From the NCBI GenBank assembly GCA_035390965.1, contig DAOPKE010000003.1, forward strand, positions 1 through 64,000: a DNA stretch of 64,000 bases. Reading direction: 5' to 3'. Source of the stretch: GWF2-43-63 sp035390965 (GTDB lineage Bacteria > Bacteroidota > Bacteroidia > Bacteroidales > DTU049). Shown one piece after another: positions 8,397 through 17,430 of the stretch. Every line of letters begins with the position of its first letter. The stretch's first letter is position 1. The notes beneath the pieces are model-generated. The model did not search any database and had not been told where the DNA came from. It worked only from the letters and a program-made list of their open reading frames with translations. A program made the translations under genes and the position numbers.

Positions 8397-9629
8397 ATGA
8401 GAGAATATAAAATCTTCCACGGTAAAACACTGGGAATTCTTTCCGGCGGTGGTGATACTCCTGCCATAAATTCAAGCATCGAAAACATTCGTAATCGTGC
8501 ACAGCTACTTGGTTATAAAGTATTTGGTATTCGTCATGGATGGAAAGGTTTGTTGGGTGATGGTGATGTGGTCGATCTGACCAATCAGCCCTATGATGGA
8601 ATTTATGGAGGAACTGCACTGCGCTCAAGTCGCACCAATCCTTTTCCTTCAAAGAAAAATCCGGAAAGCCGTGTTCCTCAGATTCTGAAAAACATTGAAC
8701 GCTATAAACTGGATGTGCTCGTTACCATCGGTGGTGATGACACAAACGGTGCGGCCAAACGTCTCTACGAAACCGAAGGAATTCCGGTTATTGGTTTTCC
8801 GAAAACGATTGACAACGATTTGCGTACGCGCACCGTACATGAATATTCCAATAAAAAAATCGAAGCGGTACTTTGTCCCGGCTATCCCAGCGCGCTCAAA
8901 GGTGTGATGGAATTTACCCGTCGAATTAAAACCACAGCCGAATCACATTCCCGCATTCTTGTACTCGAAATCATGGGTCGTGATGCCGGATGGCTTACAG
9001 GCGGCGCAGCATATGGTCAGGCCGACATCATTCTTGTTCCGGAATATGCTATGGATAAAAGCCGCAAGGATTTCTTTTTCGAATTTGTGAAGGAAGCTTT
9101 TATGCGTAGTCCGAAAAAATCGCTTATTATTGCTGTTTCAGAAGGTTTGCGCTGGTACGACGACCAGTCCGGTAAAACCGATGTGGTGTATGCTTCTACC
9201 GAAGTCGATGAATACGGACACCCAAGACTTGGCGGTGTGAGCGGCGTGATTGCCAGCGAAATATCAAATAAACTTGGCATCGAAGCCCGTGCACAGACTG
9301 TCGGATATTATGCCCGCTCGGGCGAATGTCGCTTATATGACCGCAAGCTGACCGCAACTCTGGCCGACAAGGTGGTTGATTTACTGCTACGCGAAGATTA
9401 TGGCAAAATGCCGGTTATCAGCAAAATGGTCAGTTATCCCGAACTCGAGGAGTTTAATACAGGTTGCATCGATATGGGGAATGTGGGAAATAAACCACTG
9501 CCTGAAGAATATTATGATGTGGATGAATTCCGCTTTACCGATGCTTACTACGATTTCATGCACCATATTCTTGGTGACCGCACATTTATTGATTTCAAAT
9601 ACAATTTCCCGGTCGTTATTCCTGAATAA
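8397..9629 (+). CDS. pfp: Diphosphate-dependent 6-phosphofructokinase
   Basis: Phosphorylates fructose 6-phosphate to fructose 1,6-bisphosphate in glycolysis (410 residues, cytoplasmic). The phosphoryl donor can be read from two positions: GGDD (Asp where ATP-using enzymes have Gly, residues near 110) and PKTIDND (Lys where ATP-using enzymes have Gly). In this family that Asp/Lys pair marks pyrophosphate use, making the reaction reversible. Other motifs are GILSGGGDTPAIN at the N-terminus and MGRDAGWL. The stop codon shares one base with the next gene's ATG, so the two are translationally coupled. A -7-like TATTTTCG lies 20 bp upstream. Confidence 0.93.
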   Translation: MREYKIFHGKTLGILSGGGDTPAINSSIENIRNRAQLLGYKVFGIRHGWKGLLGDGDVVDLTNQPYDGIYGGTALRSSRTNPFPSKKNPESRVPQILKNIERYKLDVLVTIGGDDTNGAAKRLYETEGIPVIGFPKTIDNDLRTRTVHEYSNKKIEAVLCPGYPSALKGVMEFTRRIKTTAESHSRILVLEIMGRDAGWLTGGAAYGQADIILVPEYAMDKSRKDFFFEFVKEAFMRSPKKSLIIAVSEGLRWYDDQSGKTDVVYASTEVDEYGHPRLGGVSGVIASEISNKLGIEARAQTVGYYARSGECRLYDRKLTATLADKVVDLLLREDYGKMPVISKMVSYPELEEFNTGCIDMGNVGNKPLPEEYYDVDEFRFTDAYYDFMHHILGDRTFIDFKYNFPVVIPE

Positions 9630-11041
9630 TGAAGATTTTTTTCTGGATTCTTTTATTTCCTGTCGTATTGCAGGCGCAGACATTGTCAGTCAGCACCGAC
9701 AGTTTGATGAAGCATGTGAATTATTTTGCTTCTCCCGCACTGAATGGTCGTTTGCCGGGCACCGATGGATTTCTGAAAGCTGTTCAGTATTCTGAATATT
9801 ATTTTGAACAGCATGAGCTGACGCAGGTTTTGAATGATTCCTGGCAGCAGAATATTCCGATTGAAACGAATGTGATTGATTCCGCCCGTGTAATGATAGA
9901 AACAGGTCGCGATATGCTGGAGCTGATTCCGGGAGTCGATTTTTCGGTCCGCGGATATTCCGGCAGCGGCAATGTGACTGCACCGGTTGTATTCTGTGGC
10001 TACGGGTTTGATTCAGAAAAATACTCGGATTACAAAGATATTTCTGACAAAGATTTAGATGTCAAAGGTTGCATTGTGATGGTTTTCAAATCTAATCCTC
10101 CTTTTATTGAAAGCCTTCCTGATTATTCAATCCGAAAAGTTGCTGACATTGCATATAAGCATGGAGCAGTTGGAGTAATTTTTGTCTCACCGCCAAATCA
10201 GAAAAACCCGCAAAAGCCTATCGGCAGCATGATGCATGGTCCTGGTGCGATGCACGCGGATTTACCTCAAATTCAAATGTCGGTTGAGAAAGCAGACTAT
10301 GTTGCTGGATGGCATTCTTTACTCGAATTGCAAAAGAGGATTGATACGCTTCAAAAGCCATTAAGTATGGGCTGTCAAAGACATGTCAACATTCAAGTGA
10401 ATGCTACTTACAATGCAAACGGGAATACAACCAACATAATTGGAATGTTACCTGGCTCCGATCCGGTGCTGAAAGATGAATATATTATTCTGGGTGCACA
10501 TCTCGATCATGTTGGTGCAATCGGTAATACAGTGTATTATCCGGGTGCAAACGACAATGCTTCTGGCAGTGCGGCTGTACTGGAACTTGCCCGGATTTTT
10601 TCGGCAGACAGAAGCAAACTGAAACGGTCAGTTATTTTTGTTCTCTTTGGCAGCGAAGAAAAAGGGCTCGATGGCTCGACCTGTTTTGTAAATAATCTGC
10701 CGGTGCCGAAAGAAAAAATTGTCGCTGTTTTCAATATGGACTGCATTGGCTGCGGAGATTCACTGATGGCAGGAAATGGAAAAAGTTGTCCGGATCTCTG
10801 GAATATGGCCATTGGAATTGCTCAGCAGAACAAATGGGCAGTGTCGCAACGCACCTGGGATGGCGGTGGCGCCGATCTGAAACCCTTTTATGATGCCGGA
10901 ATCCCGGGATTGTATTTTGTAAACACCAATGCACACCAGCAACTGCATTTACCGTCCGACACACCTGAAATCCTCAATCAGCCACAGTTTTCGCGAATGG
11001 TAATGTGGGTTGAGGCGGTGACGAGGAAGCTGTTGATGTAA
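9629..11041 (+). CDS. Exported M28-family metallopeptidase with PA-like insert
   Basis: A 470-residue secreted or periplasmic zinc aminopeptidase-type enzyme with a signal peptide (MKIFFWILLFPVVLQAQ). A protease-associated (PA)-like region occupies about residues 90-220. The catalytic M28 domain follows (about 240-470), with zinc and catalytic residues in GAHLDHVG, GANDNASG, FGSEEKG, FNMDCIG and the late HLPSDTPE. Substrate cannot be read from the sequence. It overlaps the phosphofructokinase stop by one base, an unusual partner for a glycolytic gene, and is followed at once by a strong hairpin terminator. Confidence 0.92.
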   Translation: MKIFFWILLFPVVLQAQTLSVSTDSLMKHVNYFASPALNGRLPGTDGFLKAVQYSEYYFEQHELTQVLNDSWQQNIPIETNVIDSARVMIETGRDMLELIPGVDFSVRGYSGSGNVTAPVVFCGYGFDSEKYSDYKDISDKDLDVKGCIVMVFKSNPPFIESLPDYSIRKVADIAYKHGAVGVIFVSPPNQKNPQKPIGSMMHGPGAMHADLPQIQMSVEKADYVAGWHSLLELQKRIDTLQKPLSMGCQRHVNIQVNATYNANGNTTNIIGMLPGSDPVLKDEYIILGAHLDHVGAIGNTVYYPGANDNASGSAAVLELARIFSADRSKLKRSVIFVLFGSEEKGLDGSTCFVNNLPVPKEKIVAVFNMDCIGCGDSLMAGNGKSCPDLWNMAIGIAQQNKWAVSQRTWDGGGADLKPFYDAGIPGLYFVNTNAHQQLHLPSDTPEILNQPQFSRMVMWVEAVTRKLLM

Positions 11042-11045
11042 AAAA

Positions 11046-11063
11046 AGGCCTCAAACGAGGCCT
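11046..11063. terminator. Bidirectional intrinsic terminator
   Basis: Perfect 7-bp stem AGGCCTC/GAGGCCT with a 4-nt AAAC loop, lying between the convergent M28 peptidase and DUF3108 genes. A run of A on the left side gives a U-tract for the minus-strand transcript; the right side is T-rich (TGAATTTATTTCTTTT) for the plus strand. Confidence 0.88.
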
Positions 11064-11069
11064 CTGAAT

Positions 11070-11891
11070 TTATTTCTTTTTCGAGTCGAGCGGATTTTTC
11101 AGTCCGGAGTAGGAGATCAGTTCAAATTTCACCGTGCCGATGAGGATTGAGCTTTTGGCATAGAGCGGAATCCGGTTTTTGTCGTTGGTAACATAGATGG
11201 TAAGCGGATAAGCTTCGCCGAAAACAGTTCCGACAAGTACTTTTGGTTTCAGTTTGATACAGCTGAATGTACCGAGTCCCATTTTAAGATTGGCAATTCC
11301 GTCATAAACCAATGTGGTTGAAAAAAGACTATCTTCAAAGACATAAGGAATGGTTATATTTTCTCCGGCTTTGAATTTGGTCAGGTCGAGATTGCGTGCA
11401 TAATAGCCGGCCGAAATCATATCCTGCGCATAAGTTGGGATGTAATAATTGATGGTTTTTTCTTTTTTATTGTCTTTGAATTGTGCCAGGTTTTTGCTGT
11501 GATTAAAAATAATATCCTGATTGGCGGTAAAATTTCCTTCGTGAGCGCGGCGCAGGAACAGAAGCGGGAATTGACCCTGTTCATCAACATACGAATCGAA
11601 GCGATCGTTTACATAAATGGCCCAGTTGTATTTTTTAAAGGTGGCACCCGATGCCACAATGTGGTTGCATGTTCGCCCGCCAACCGTTTCTGTTTCAGGG
11701 AGAACCTCAAAAGTGCCGTAAGCTGCTTTGATTTTGCCAGTCAAAAATGAATCAAAATATATGATGTAGGTTAGTTTTTCGCCTCTTTTATAAGCAGTGT
11801 TTTGTACAGTGCGGTATTGTGCATTAGCCGCAATAAAGGCGAAAAAGAATGCAATAAAAGCTGCGGCTGAAATTAAATTCCTGGTTTTCAT
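11070..11891 (-). CDS. DUF3108 domain-containing exported protein
   Basis: A 273-residue protein with a signal peptide (MKTRNLISAAAFIAFFFAFIAANAQ), so periplasmic or outer-membrane associated. The rest fits DUF3108: FKxGEKLTYxIxF-like opening (YKRGEKLTYIIYF), a GKIKAAYGTFEV strand, VYVND-type strands and a C-terminal VPLYAKSSILIGTVKFELISYSG-like ending. The family has no established biochemical role. Its ATG overlaps the stop of the upstream DUF6132 gene by 4 bp, so the two form a coupled pair. Confidence 0.88.
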   Translation of the reverse strand: MKTRNLISAAAFIAFFFAFIAANAQYRTVQNTAYKRGEKLTYIIYFDSFLTGKIKAAYGTFEVLPETETVGGRTCNHIVASGATFKKYNWAIYVNDRFDSYVDEQGQFPLLFLRRAHEGNFTANQDIIFNHSKNLAQFKDNKKEKTINYYIPTYAQDMISAGYYARNLDLTKFKAGENITIPYVFEDSLFSTTLVYDGIANLKMGLGTFSCIKLKPKVLVGTVFGEAYPLTIYVTNDKNRIPLYAKSSILIGTVKFELISYSGLKNPLDSKKK

Positions 11892-12115
11892 GACTGTGAG
11901 TTTTTTGTGTTTGAATCCTTGTCTTTATAGAACATACTTCCTACGAGCCAGCCCATAATCAATCCCCATGCCAAAGACCCCCACGGATTGGAGGTGATGG
12001 GGCATGAACCGCTGTTGCAACCGACTAAATAGTAATACAAATAGCCAGCACCTGCTCCCACCATCATACCTATTATAGATGGAAGATTAATGATATTCCT
12101 GATGAGTTTTTTCAT
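11888..12115 (-). CDS. DUF6132-like small membrane protein
   Basis: A 75-residue protein with two hydrophobic segments (about 14-31 and 47-64) around a Cys-containing loop, GCNSGSCPITSNPW, the signature I associate with the DUF6132 family. The Met at 12115 is chosen because it opens MKKLIRNI; the upstream extension (MCLLTTCSY) has no support. It overlaps the DUF3108 start by 4 bp. Two conserved Cys in the loop and a neighbouring thioredoxin gene hint at a redox or metal link, which is inference. Confidence 0.82.
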   Translation of the reverse strand: MKKLIRNIINLPSIIGMMVGAGAGYLYYYLVGCNSGSCPITSNPWGSLAWGLIMGWLVGSMFYKDKDSNTKNSQS

Positions 12116-12173
12116 ATATGAACAGGTCGTGAGCAAACACAAAATTATACTTTTTTACAATCAATGCTGAAAT

Positions 12174-12584
12174 TTATTTCAGATAAGGTGTCAATCGTTT
12201 AATAAGGACTTCTTTGCTTTGCAGTCCTGATGCTTTGTCAACTGCAACGCCATCGACAAAAATGATTGTTGTTGGAATATACTGTATGCCAAAGCGTTGT
12301 GAAAGAGCTCTGTTTTTATCAGTATCGACTTTGCCGATTTTTACTTTGCCATGTAACGAATCGGCCAGGTGGTCGATAATGGGTCCCTGCATCACACAGG
12401 GGCGGCACCAGGTGGCCCAGAAATCAACCAGCACAACGCCTTTTTTAACGGTCTCATCAAAATTTTCCGTTGTGATTGTCAGGGTATGGGTCTTTTTTTC
12501 TTCGGTTTGGGCCTGAGCGTTGTTGAGTCCTACAAAAACAAAGGCGGCAACAGTTCCGGCAAGAATAAGAAGTTTGTTTTTCAT
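12174..12584 (-). CDS. Exported thioredoxin-like protein
   Basis: A 136-residue thioredoxin-fold oxidoreductase. A signal peptide (MKNKLLILAGTVAAFVFVGLNNAQAQ) precedes one thioredoxin domain with the active site WATWCRPC and the cis-Pro motif YIPT. Unlike the cytoplasmic protein it should work outside the inner membrane on disulfides of exported proteins. The Met at 12584 is preferred because it starts the signal peptide; the frame extends 14 codons upstream. It is followed by the DUF6132/DUF3108 pair on the same strand (58 bp apart), possibly one transcript. Confidence 0.9.
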   Translation of the reverse strand: MKNKLLILAGTVAAFVFVGLNNAQAQTEEKKTHTLTITTENFDETVKKGVVLVDFWATWCRPCVMQGPIIDHLADSLHGKVKIGKVDTDKNRALSQRFGIQYIPTTIIFVDGVAVDKASGLQSKEVLIKRLTPYLK

Positions 12585-12695
12585 GCGTGTTTTTTTGCGG
12601 GGCGCGATTTTCAAATTTTGTACCAAAAGTATAGCATAATCCGTAATGATGATTATTGCAGATTATGCTATTTATCAGTTATTGAAAGAAAATGT

Positions 12696-15065
12696 TCAGA
12701 ATTTCACACTCACACTTCCAAGCCAGTTTATGTAGGCCTGCGGGAAGTAGCCATCCATCACATAATGCTCCCCGCCGTAATAGTAGCGATACACCCAGGC
12801 ATTCGATTCATATTCTTCTGAAAAAATATTACGCAGCGTCAGACGGAAAGCGACTTCTTTGACAAATTTGGGTTTCAGCACATATTCTGCTCCAAGGTCG
12901 AAAATCTTGTATGGATCCAGCGATCGTTCAATCGAAGATGAATTGTCGATGTACTGCCTGCTTACATATTTTCCGCTTAGTGTAAAACGTAGATTTTTAA
13001 TCGGGTTGTAGCCGAAACGTGCAGATCCGATTATAGCTGGCGAAAAGCTGATGTCGCTTGTTTTGTAAAACTCAGTGTGCTGCGACCAGGTGTCCCAGTC
13101 ATCAATAAAGACTAGTAGATCTTTTATTTTATTGACAGAGTAAGTTGCATTTCCTGAAAAATCGAATTTCTCATTGACTTTCCATTCCCAGATACCTTCG
13201 ATGCCAGCGCGGTAGCTTTCAGGTACATTTACATAAATGGCTGAACCTATATTGTTTATTTCACCGGTTTGTACAAGCTGATTGCGATAGTTCATATAAA
13301 ACAGATTCAGATTGATATTCCACTTATCGGCCGTGTATTTGTATCCGGCTTCGTAATCAAAAAGAATTTCGTGTACCGGCATTTTTCCGCTGTCGGCATC
13401 TACCATCATGTATCGGTTTGGCTCTCGGCCGGCAACACCAAAATAGCCATATACTGAATGTTTTCCGAAAGCATGTAAAATACTTGCTTTTGGATTGGCA
13501 AACAGAAATGATTTGTCAATGCTCAGATTTTTTTTATCATCTTCATCGCCTTCAACCTGATAGCGTACATTCCGGATTTGCATATCAGCGATGATTGTTG
13601 TGTGTTTTTTTATTGAATAGCGCAATTTTGCATAACCCGAAATGTCGTCTTTAAGCCCATTGTTCAAGTAGTATTCATGATTAATATCCGAGTCTCCGCT
13701 ATACTGCATCCAGATTACATTTCCAATGTGGTCACCATCGTAGCGACTCAGATTTCCGCCCAGATTTATCTGCAGTTTTTTTCGATTATCATAGTTGGCT
13801 GAAAATACCGCACCATAAAAATAATTATCCATCATTTTTCGTCGGATCAGATTGGTTTCAGTGATTGTATCTCCGCCAATAATCAGGTCGGGGAGAAGAT
13901 AATCGGAAAATGATTCTTCGTCTTTATATTGCTCATAGTATCCGTTTCCTGTAATCAGAAAAGCTGTTGCACTCGATGTCCATTTCTGTGAGTGCTGATT
14001 TGAAATTACCAGATGAAAATGATTTTGCGTGTATAAATCAATTTCGTTTTCATACCAATAGGGATTAAATGTCCTGTTGGTTTCGAGTGAATCTTTCGGA
14101 ACACCTTCCCAGGCCTGATAGGTTTTTTCTTTTCCGTGCATAAGCATCATACGCACCAGTGTTTTCTCGCCATACCATGCAACATTGGTCTGCAGCGATT
14201 GAATATCGGCCGAAGCCCGGTCGATGTAGCCATCACTGTGCATTATAGATGCGCGGCCGTCGATGGTCCATTGACCATTTAATAACCCTGTTCCGAAAAG
14301 TGCTGTTGAACCGTAGGTGCCGAAAGAGCCGGCTTTGAAATTCAGTGTGGCAAACGGATCTGGCTTATAGCTGTGGGTAGAAATGTTTATGGATCCTCCA
14401 AAAGAAGAAGAGCCGTTTGTTGATGTACCAACACCTCGCTGAACCTGAATGCTTTCGCTCGATGAGGCAATATCCGGAATATCAACCCAATACACATTAT
14501 GCGATTCGGGATCATTGTACGGAACGCCGTTAATGGTAACATTGATGCGGCTTTGATCTGTTCCGCGCAGGCGGAAAGCCGTGTAGCCAATTCCTGCTCC
14601 CGCATCGCTCGAAGTGGTTACGGATGGCAATGCATCGAGCATGACCGGAATATCGGTTCCGGTGTTGATTTTTGCAATATCAACAGGGTCTAAATTACTG
14701 CAGGCAGCGGCATCCTGATTATTGATGCGGATGGCTTTGATGACGATTTCGTCGCTGATGACTGCCGCTGGTGTCAGCGTTATTTTCAATGAAGATTCCG
14801 GCACTGATTGTAAAGAAATACTGTCAGTATTGTAGCCCATATAGGATACAATGACGGTGAGTGGGAAACTGGTTCGTGTTGAAACGGAAAAAGAACCGTC
14901 GCTGGCGCTGAAAGTGCCGTTGAGTGTTCCTGAAATTACAACGTTGGCCCCGGGCAGTGTTTTGCCCGTGCTTTTGTCAAAAACTGTTCCGCTGAGTGTT
15001 GTTTTTTGACTATTGGCCATAAACAACATGGTGAAAAAAAATAAAAAGACAACTACCTTTTTCAT
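12696..15065 (-). CDS. TonB-dependent receptor, predicted thiamine transporter
   Basis: A 789-residue outer-membrane receptor that would import thiamine or a precursor using TonB energy. Order: signal peptide (MKKVVVFLFFFTMLFMANS), CarboxypepD-regulatory-like domain (about 22-100, LSGTVFDKSTGKTLPGANV), plug (about 120-230, with FRLRGTDQSRINVTINGVP and QRGVGTSTNGSSSFGG), then a beta-barrel ending in VSVKF, a typical terminal-Phe barrel signal. The Met at 15065 is chosen because it opens the signal peptide; codons further upstream lie in the riboswitch leader. The substrate comes from context: a TPP riboswitch sits in its leader, and TPP-controlled receptors of this type are established in Bacteroidota. 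Specificity between thiamine, its phosphates and pyrimidine or thiazole precursors is not resolved. Confidence 0.93.
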   Translation of the reverse strand: MKKVVVFLFFFTMLFMANSQKTTLSGTVFDKSTGKTLPGANVVISGTLNGTFSASDGSFSVSTRTSFPLTVIVSYMGYNTDSISLQSVPESSLKITLTPAAVISDEIVIKAIRINNQDAAACSNLDPVDIAKINTGTDIPVMLDALPSVTTSSDAGAGIGYTAFRLRGTDQSRINVTINGVPYNDPESHNVYWVDIPDIASSSESIQVQRGVGTSTNGSSSFGGSINISTHSYKPDPFATLNFKAGSFGTYGSTALFGTGLLNGQWTIDGRASIMHSDGYIDRASADIQSLQTNVAWYGEKTLVRMMLMHGKEKTYQAWEGVPKDSLETNRTFNPYWYENEIDLYTQNHFHLVISNQHSQKWTSSATAFLITGNGYYEQYKDEESFSDYLLPDLIIGGDTITETNLIRRKMMDNYFYGAVFSANYDNRKKLQINLGGNLSRYDGDHIGNVIWMQYSGDSDINHEYYLNNGLKDDISGYAKLRYSIKKHTTIIADMQIRNVRYQVEGDEDDKKNLSIDKSFLFANPKASILHAFGKHSVYGYFGVAGREPNRYMMVDADSGKMPVHEILFDYEAGYKYTADKWNINLNLFYMNYRNQLVQTGEINNIGSAIYVNVPESYRAGIEGIWEWKVNEKFDFSGNATYSVNKIKDLLVFIDDWDTWSQHTEFYKTSDISFSPAIIGSARFGYNPIKNLRFTLSGKYVSRQYIDNSSSIERSLDPYKIFDLGAEYVLKPKFVKEVAFRLTLRNIFSEEYESNAWVYRYYYGGEHYVMDGYFPQAYINWLGSVSVKF

Positions 15066-15125
15066 TTTGTAACATTTTAAATTACAAATGGCCAAGGGGT
15101 GGAAAACCATTTAAAATATTGAATA

Positions 15126-15206
15126 AACCTCCCTGCGCCGGCATTATCCGTATCAGGTGATAAGGGTTTGTTCTCAGCCCCTGCTAAAGGAGCACCCCTG
15201 TTGTGA
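15126..15206 (-). promoter_or_regulatory. TPP riboswitch (THI element)
   Basis: Read on the minus strand, all conserved THI-box blocks are present in order: GGGGTGC, GGCTGAGA, ACCCTT, ACCTGAT, GGATAATGCC and GCGCAGGGA. It ends about 60 nt before the receptor start. The leader after the aptamer holds CACCCCT (plus-strand 15095-15101), exactly complementary to AGGGGTG in the aptamer's 5' strand (plus-strand 15193-15199), a candidate alternative pairing for the switch. Confidence 0.97.
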
Positions 15207-15212
15207 ACGCTG

Positions 15213-15240
15213 CAAAGATACACTTTTTTTAAACGCGCAA
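15213..15240 (-). promoter_or_regulatory. Promoter for the riboswitch-receptor transcript
   Basis: Minus-strand TATCTTTG (plus-strand 15213-15220) matches the Bacteroidota -7 consensus TAnnTTTG; a TTG lies 17 bp upstream (15238-15240). The expected start of transcription, around 15206, is just at the aptamer's 5' end. Confidence 0.7.
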
Positions 15241-15339
15241 GACATAACGCTCAAAATATGAGACATGCGGCTCAATTCGTAACGCACAATGCATGAGGTA
15301 TCGGGATAATCTCCATCGACAAGCCGTACTGATTTGATT

Positions 15340-17397
15340 TTATCTGGCGAAATATTTCAAAGTCTGACTGATGTTGTTTCCTTTTAATGTAATCAGATAC
15401 AGACCGGCATTTTCGGGCATATAAGGTATTTCAGTTTGTTCCTTCAGGCCGGAAATGTTTTTTGTGGTTGAATACAAAAGCCGGCCGGTGATATCGCAGA
15501 GTTCGATGGAATAAGTGCCGGCCGGGAATTGATTTACAGTCAGAACCGGAAAACTGTTTTCGTTTACCGATATGTACATTGAAGAATTCTGAAAATCATC
15601 CATGCCTGTAGCCACTCCATGATAATTGAATGTAAATCCATCATCGGCATTGGCTTCGTTGCTTTTAAAAACAACCATGGTTTTTGGCGAATTGATAAAA
15701 AATGATTGTGGAATTGCATTACCAGTGAGCGAATCAACCAGAATATAAGAAGGATACTGGTAAAAATACAGCACGTCGCTAGCTGGTTCAAGACTGAATT
15801 CTGTAAAATCAATCATTATTCCACCTGCACCGGGTGGTTCGATTCTCCATCGGCAGACCGAATTGTTGTTATAAGAATAATTATTACTGCCATCATTTAC
15901 GGTGCCCGCCTGGTCATTGCGGATATCAAGAATACTGCAGAATGCAGGTGTGTAGGTGTAATAATCAGCGTGAAAACCGTCATCGGTGATTGTGTTGTTC
16001 GATTGAAATGTAATGAAGGCACGGTTTCCCGGAACCTGTACGGAAAAATCGCCGGAAATACCGCTGTAAGTTCCTGTTACAGGAGCAGATTCATCAGATC
16101 CCTGATAAATGGTAACGACATCGTTGCCTGCTTCTGTTCTTAAATATCTGAATTCGATTGTAATGTATTGAATGCTGTCGCTGGGCTGAATAAGCCAGCT
16201 GCAATTCTGATCGTTACTATAGTCCGAAAGCCCGTGACCCACTTCGAGACTGCCACTGCTGGCGGTCATCTGATAATTGCCACACGAGGCAGGATAGGTT
16301 ACAGCAGCCGGATAACAATTGATAAAGGCCTGTTGTCCACTGGAGAAATTATATCCCGGATTCAGATTGCTGATTAAGAAATAACCATTGTAAGAGCCGC
16401 TCCAACCCCAGTTGAAATGGAACATATCGTCGCTGTAGCCATCACAGACAAAAGCATGACCCGAGCTGACATCGTAACCGGCATATGGCATAGGATGTCC
16501 TGCATTGATTTGGGATTTCAACAGGGTTATCCAGTCAGTATCCGAATAATCGTTTTTATATTCAAGTGTTGCTGAAGGATTGTATCCGAAATGGTCCTTC
16601 ATTGCATTGAGCGCATCGTCCATGTAAGCACCAGATCCGTTTGGACTGTACATCATATCAACAGCGACACCGCAATCATACTGAATTTTGGCAGCATCGT
16701 AGTTTGCCGATGTCAGACGGTATGGCATCTGTTCGTAGTTGTAATGACTCTGCGAAAAATCGACACTCAGTTGACCGTAATCCGAAAAATAGCTGTGATA
16801 GCCGCTTGGTTGAACCGGGTATCTGTAATAATACATGGTCATGGCCATGGCTGTAGCTACGCATCCTGCATATACACGATCTCCGGGGCCAGCCGGATCG
16901 TAGGGGCAAAGTGCATTGTAAGGTACACCCTGATCCCATTGACAGGTGAGCAGCTGATTGACAGAGTATCCTTTATCTTTTTCAATGATGCCATAAATCA
17001 GTTCAGTCCATTGTTCATTAATGGAATGATCGGCTTTAATGTTGTTTTCGCGAATATGACGTATCTGTTGGGAATAAGCATTCAATAAAGCGACAAGTGA
17101 CGGAGGCATATTTTCTCCGGTAAAGGAAGATTCAGTTGAATAGCCGAGTATTGGGCTAACGGCATCATCGCCTGCAATAATGACAAATCCGAACTCGTTT
17201 GCGTTGAAAATATAAAATTCTGGATTTTGGGATTGAGAGTCAAATGCAACGTGTTCCATCATTAGATTATCCGGAACCTTATTGTAGTGTTTCATCACGT
17301 TGATGGCTGCCATCCAGGCATTGTGCAATGAAACCGGGGCTGAAGTCAGTGATGTTGTTAACAACAACAACAGAGCAAAAGTCAATACTTTGGTCAT
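15340..17397 (-). CDS. Secreted C10-family cysteine peptidase, type-A T9SS cargo
   Basis: A 685-residue streptopain-like (family C10) secreted peptidase. A signal peptide is followed by a propeptide region (about 20-150), a catalytic domain with the nucleophile in AGCVATAMA (Cys about 179) and catalytic His in SSGHAFVCDGY (about 314) plus the FNWGWSG motif. Two CUB-like beta-sandwich domains follow (about 370-480 and 485-600), then a type-A C-terminal sorting domain (YSIELCDITGRLLYS, GLYLITLKG). It should be exported by Sec, then through the type IX system to the surface. It lies 33 bp downstream of a paralogue with the same domain order. Confidence 0.93.
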   Translation of the reverse strand: MTKVLTFALLLLLTTSLTSAPVSLHNAWMAAINVMKHYNKVPDNLMMEHVAFDSQSQNPEFYIFNANEFGFVIIAGDDAVSPILGYSTESSFTGENMPPSLVALLNAYSQQIRHIRENNIKADHSINEQWTELIYGIIEKDKGYSVNQLLTCQWDQGVPYNALCPYDPAGPGDRVYAGCVATAMAMTMYYYRYPVQPSGYHSYFSDYGQLSVDFSQSHYNYEQMPYRLTSANYDAAKIQYDCGVAVDMMYSPNGSGAYMDDALNAMKDHFGYNPSATLEYKNDYSDTDWITLLKSQINAGHPMPYAGYDVSSGHAFVCDGYSDDMFHFNWGWSGSYNGYFLISNLNPGYNFSSGQQAFINCYPAAVTYPASCGNYQMTASSGSLEVGHGLSDYSNDQNCSWLIQPSDSIQYITIEFRYLRTEAGNDVVTIYQGSDESAPVTGTYSGISGDFSVQVPGNRAFITFQSNNTITDDGFHADYYTYTPAFCSILDIRNDQAGTVNDGSNNYSYNNNSVCRWRIEPPGAGGIMIDFTEFSLEPASDVLYFYQYPSYILVDSLTGNAIPQSFFINSPKTMVVFKSNEANADDGFTFNYHGVATGMDDFQNSSMYISVNENSFPVLTVNQFPAGTYSIELCDITGRLLYSTTKNISGLKEQTEIPYMPENAGLYLITLKGNNISQTLKYFAR

Positions 17398-17430
17398 TCA
17401 ATAAAAATTGGAATGTAAAGATAACGAAAA

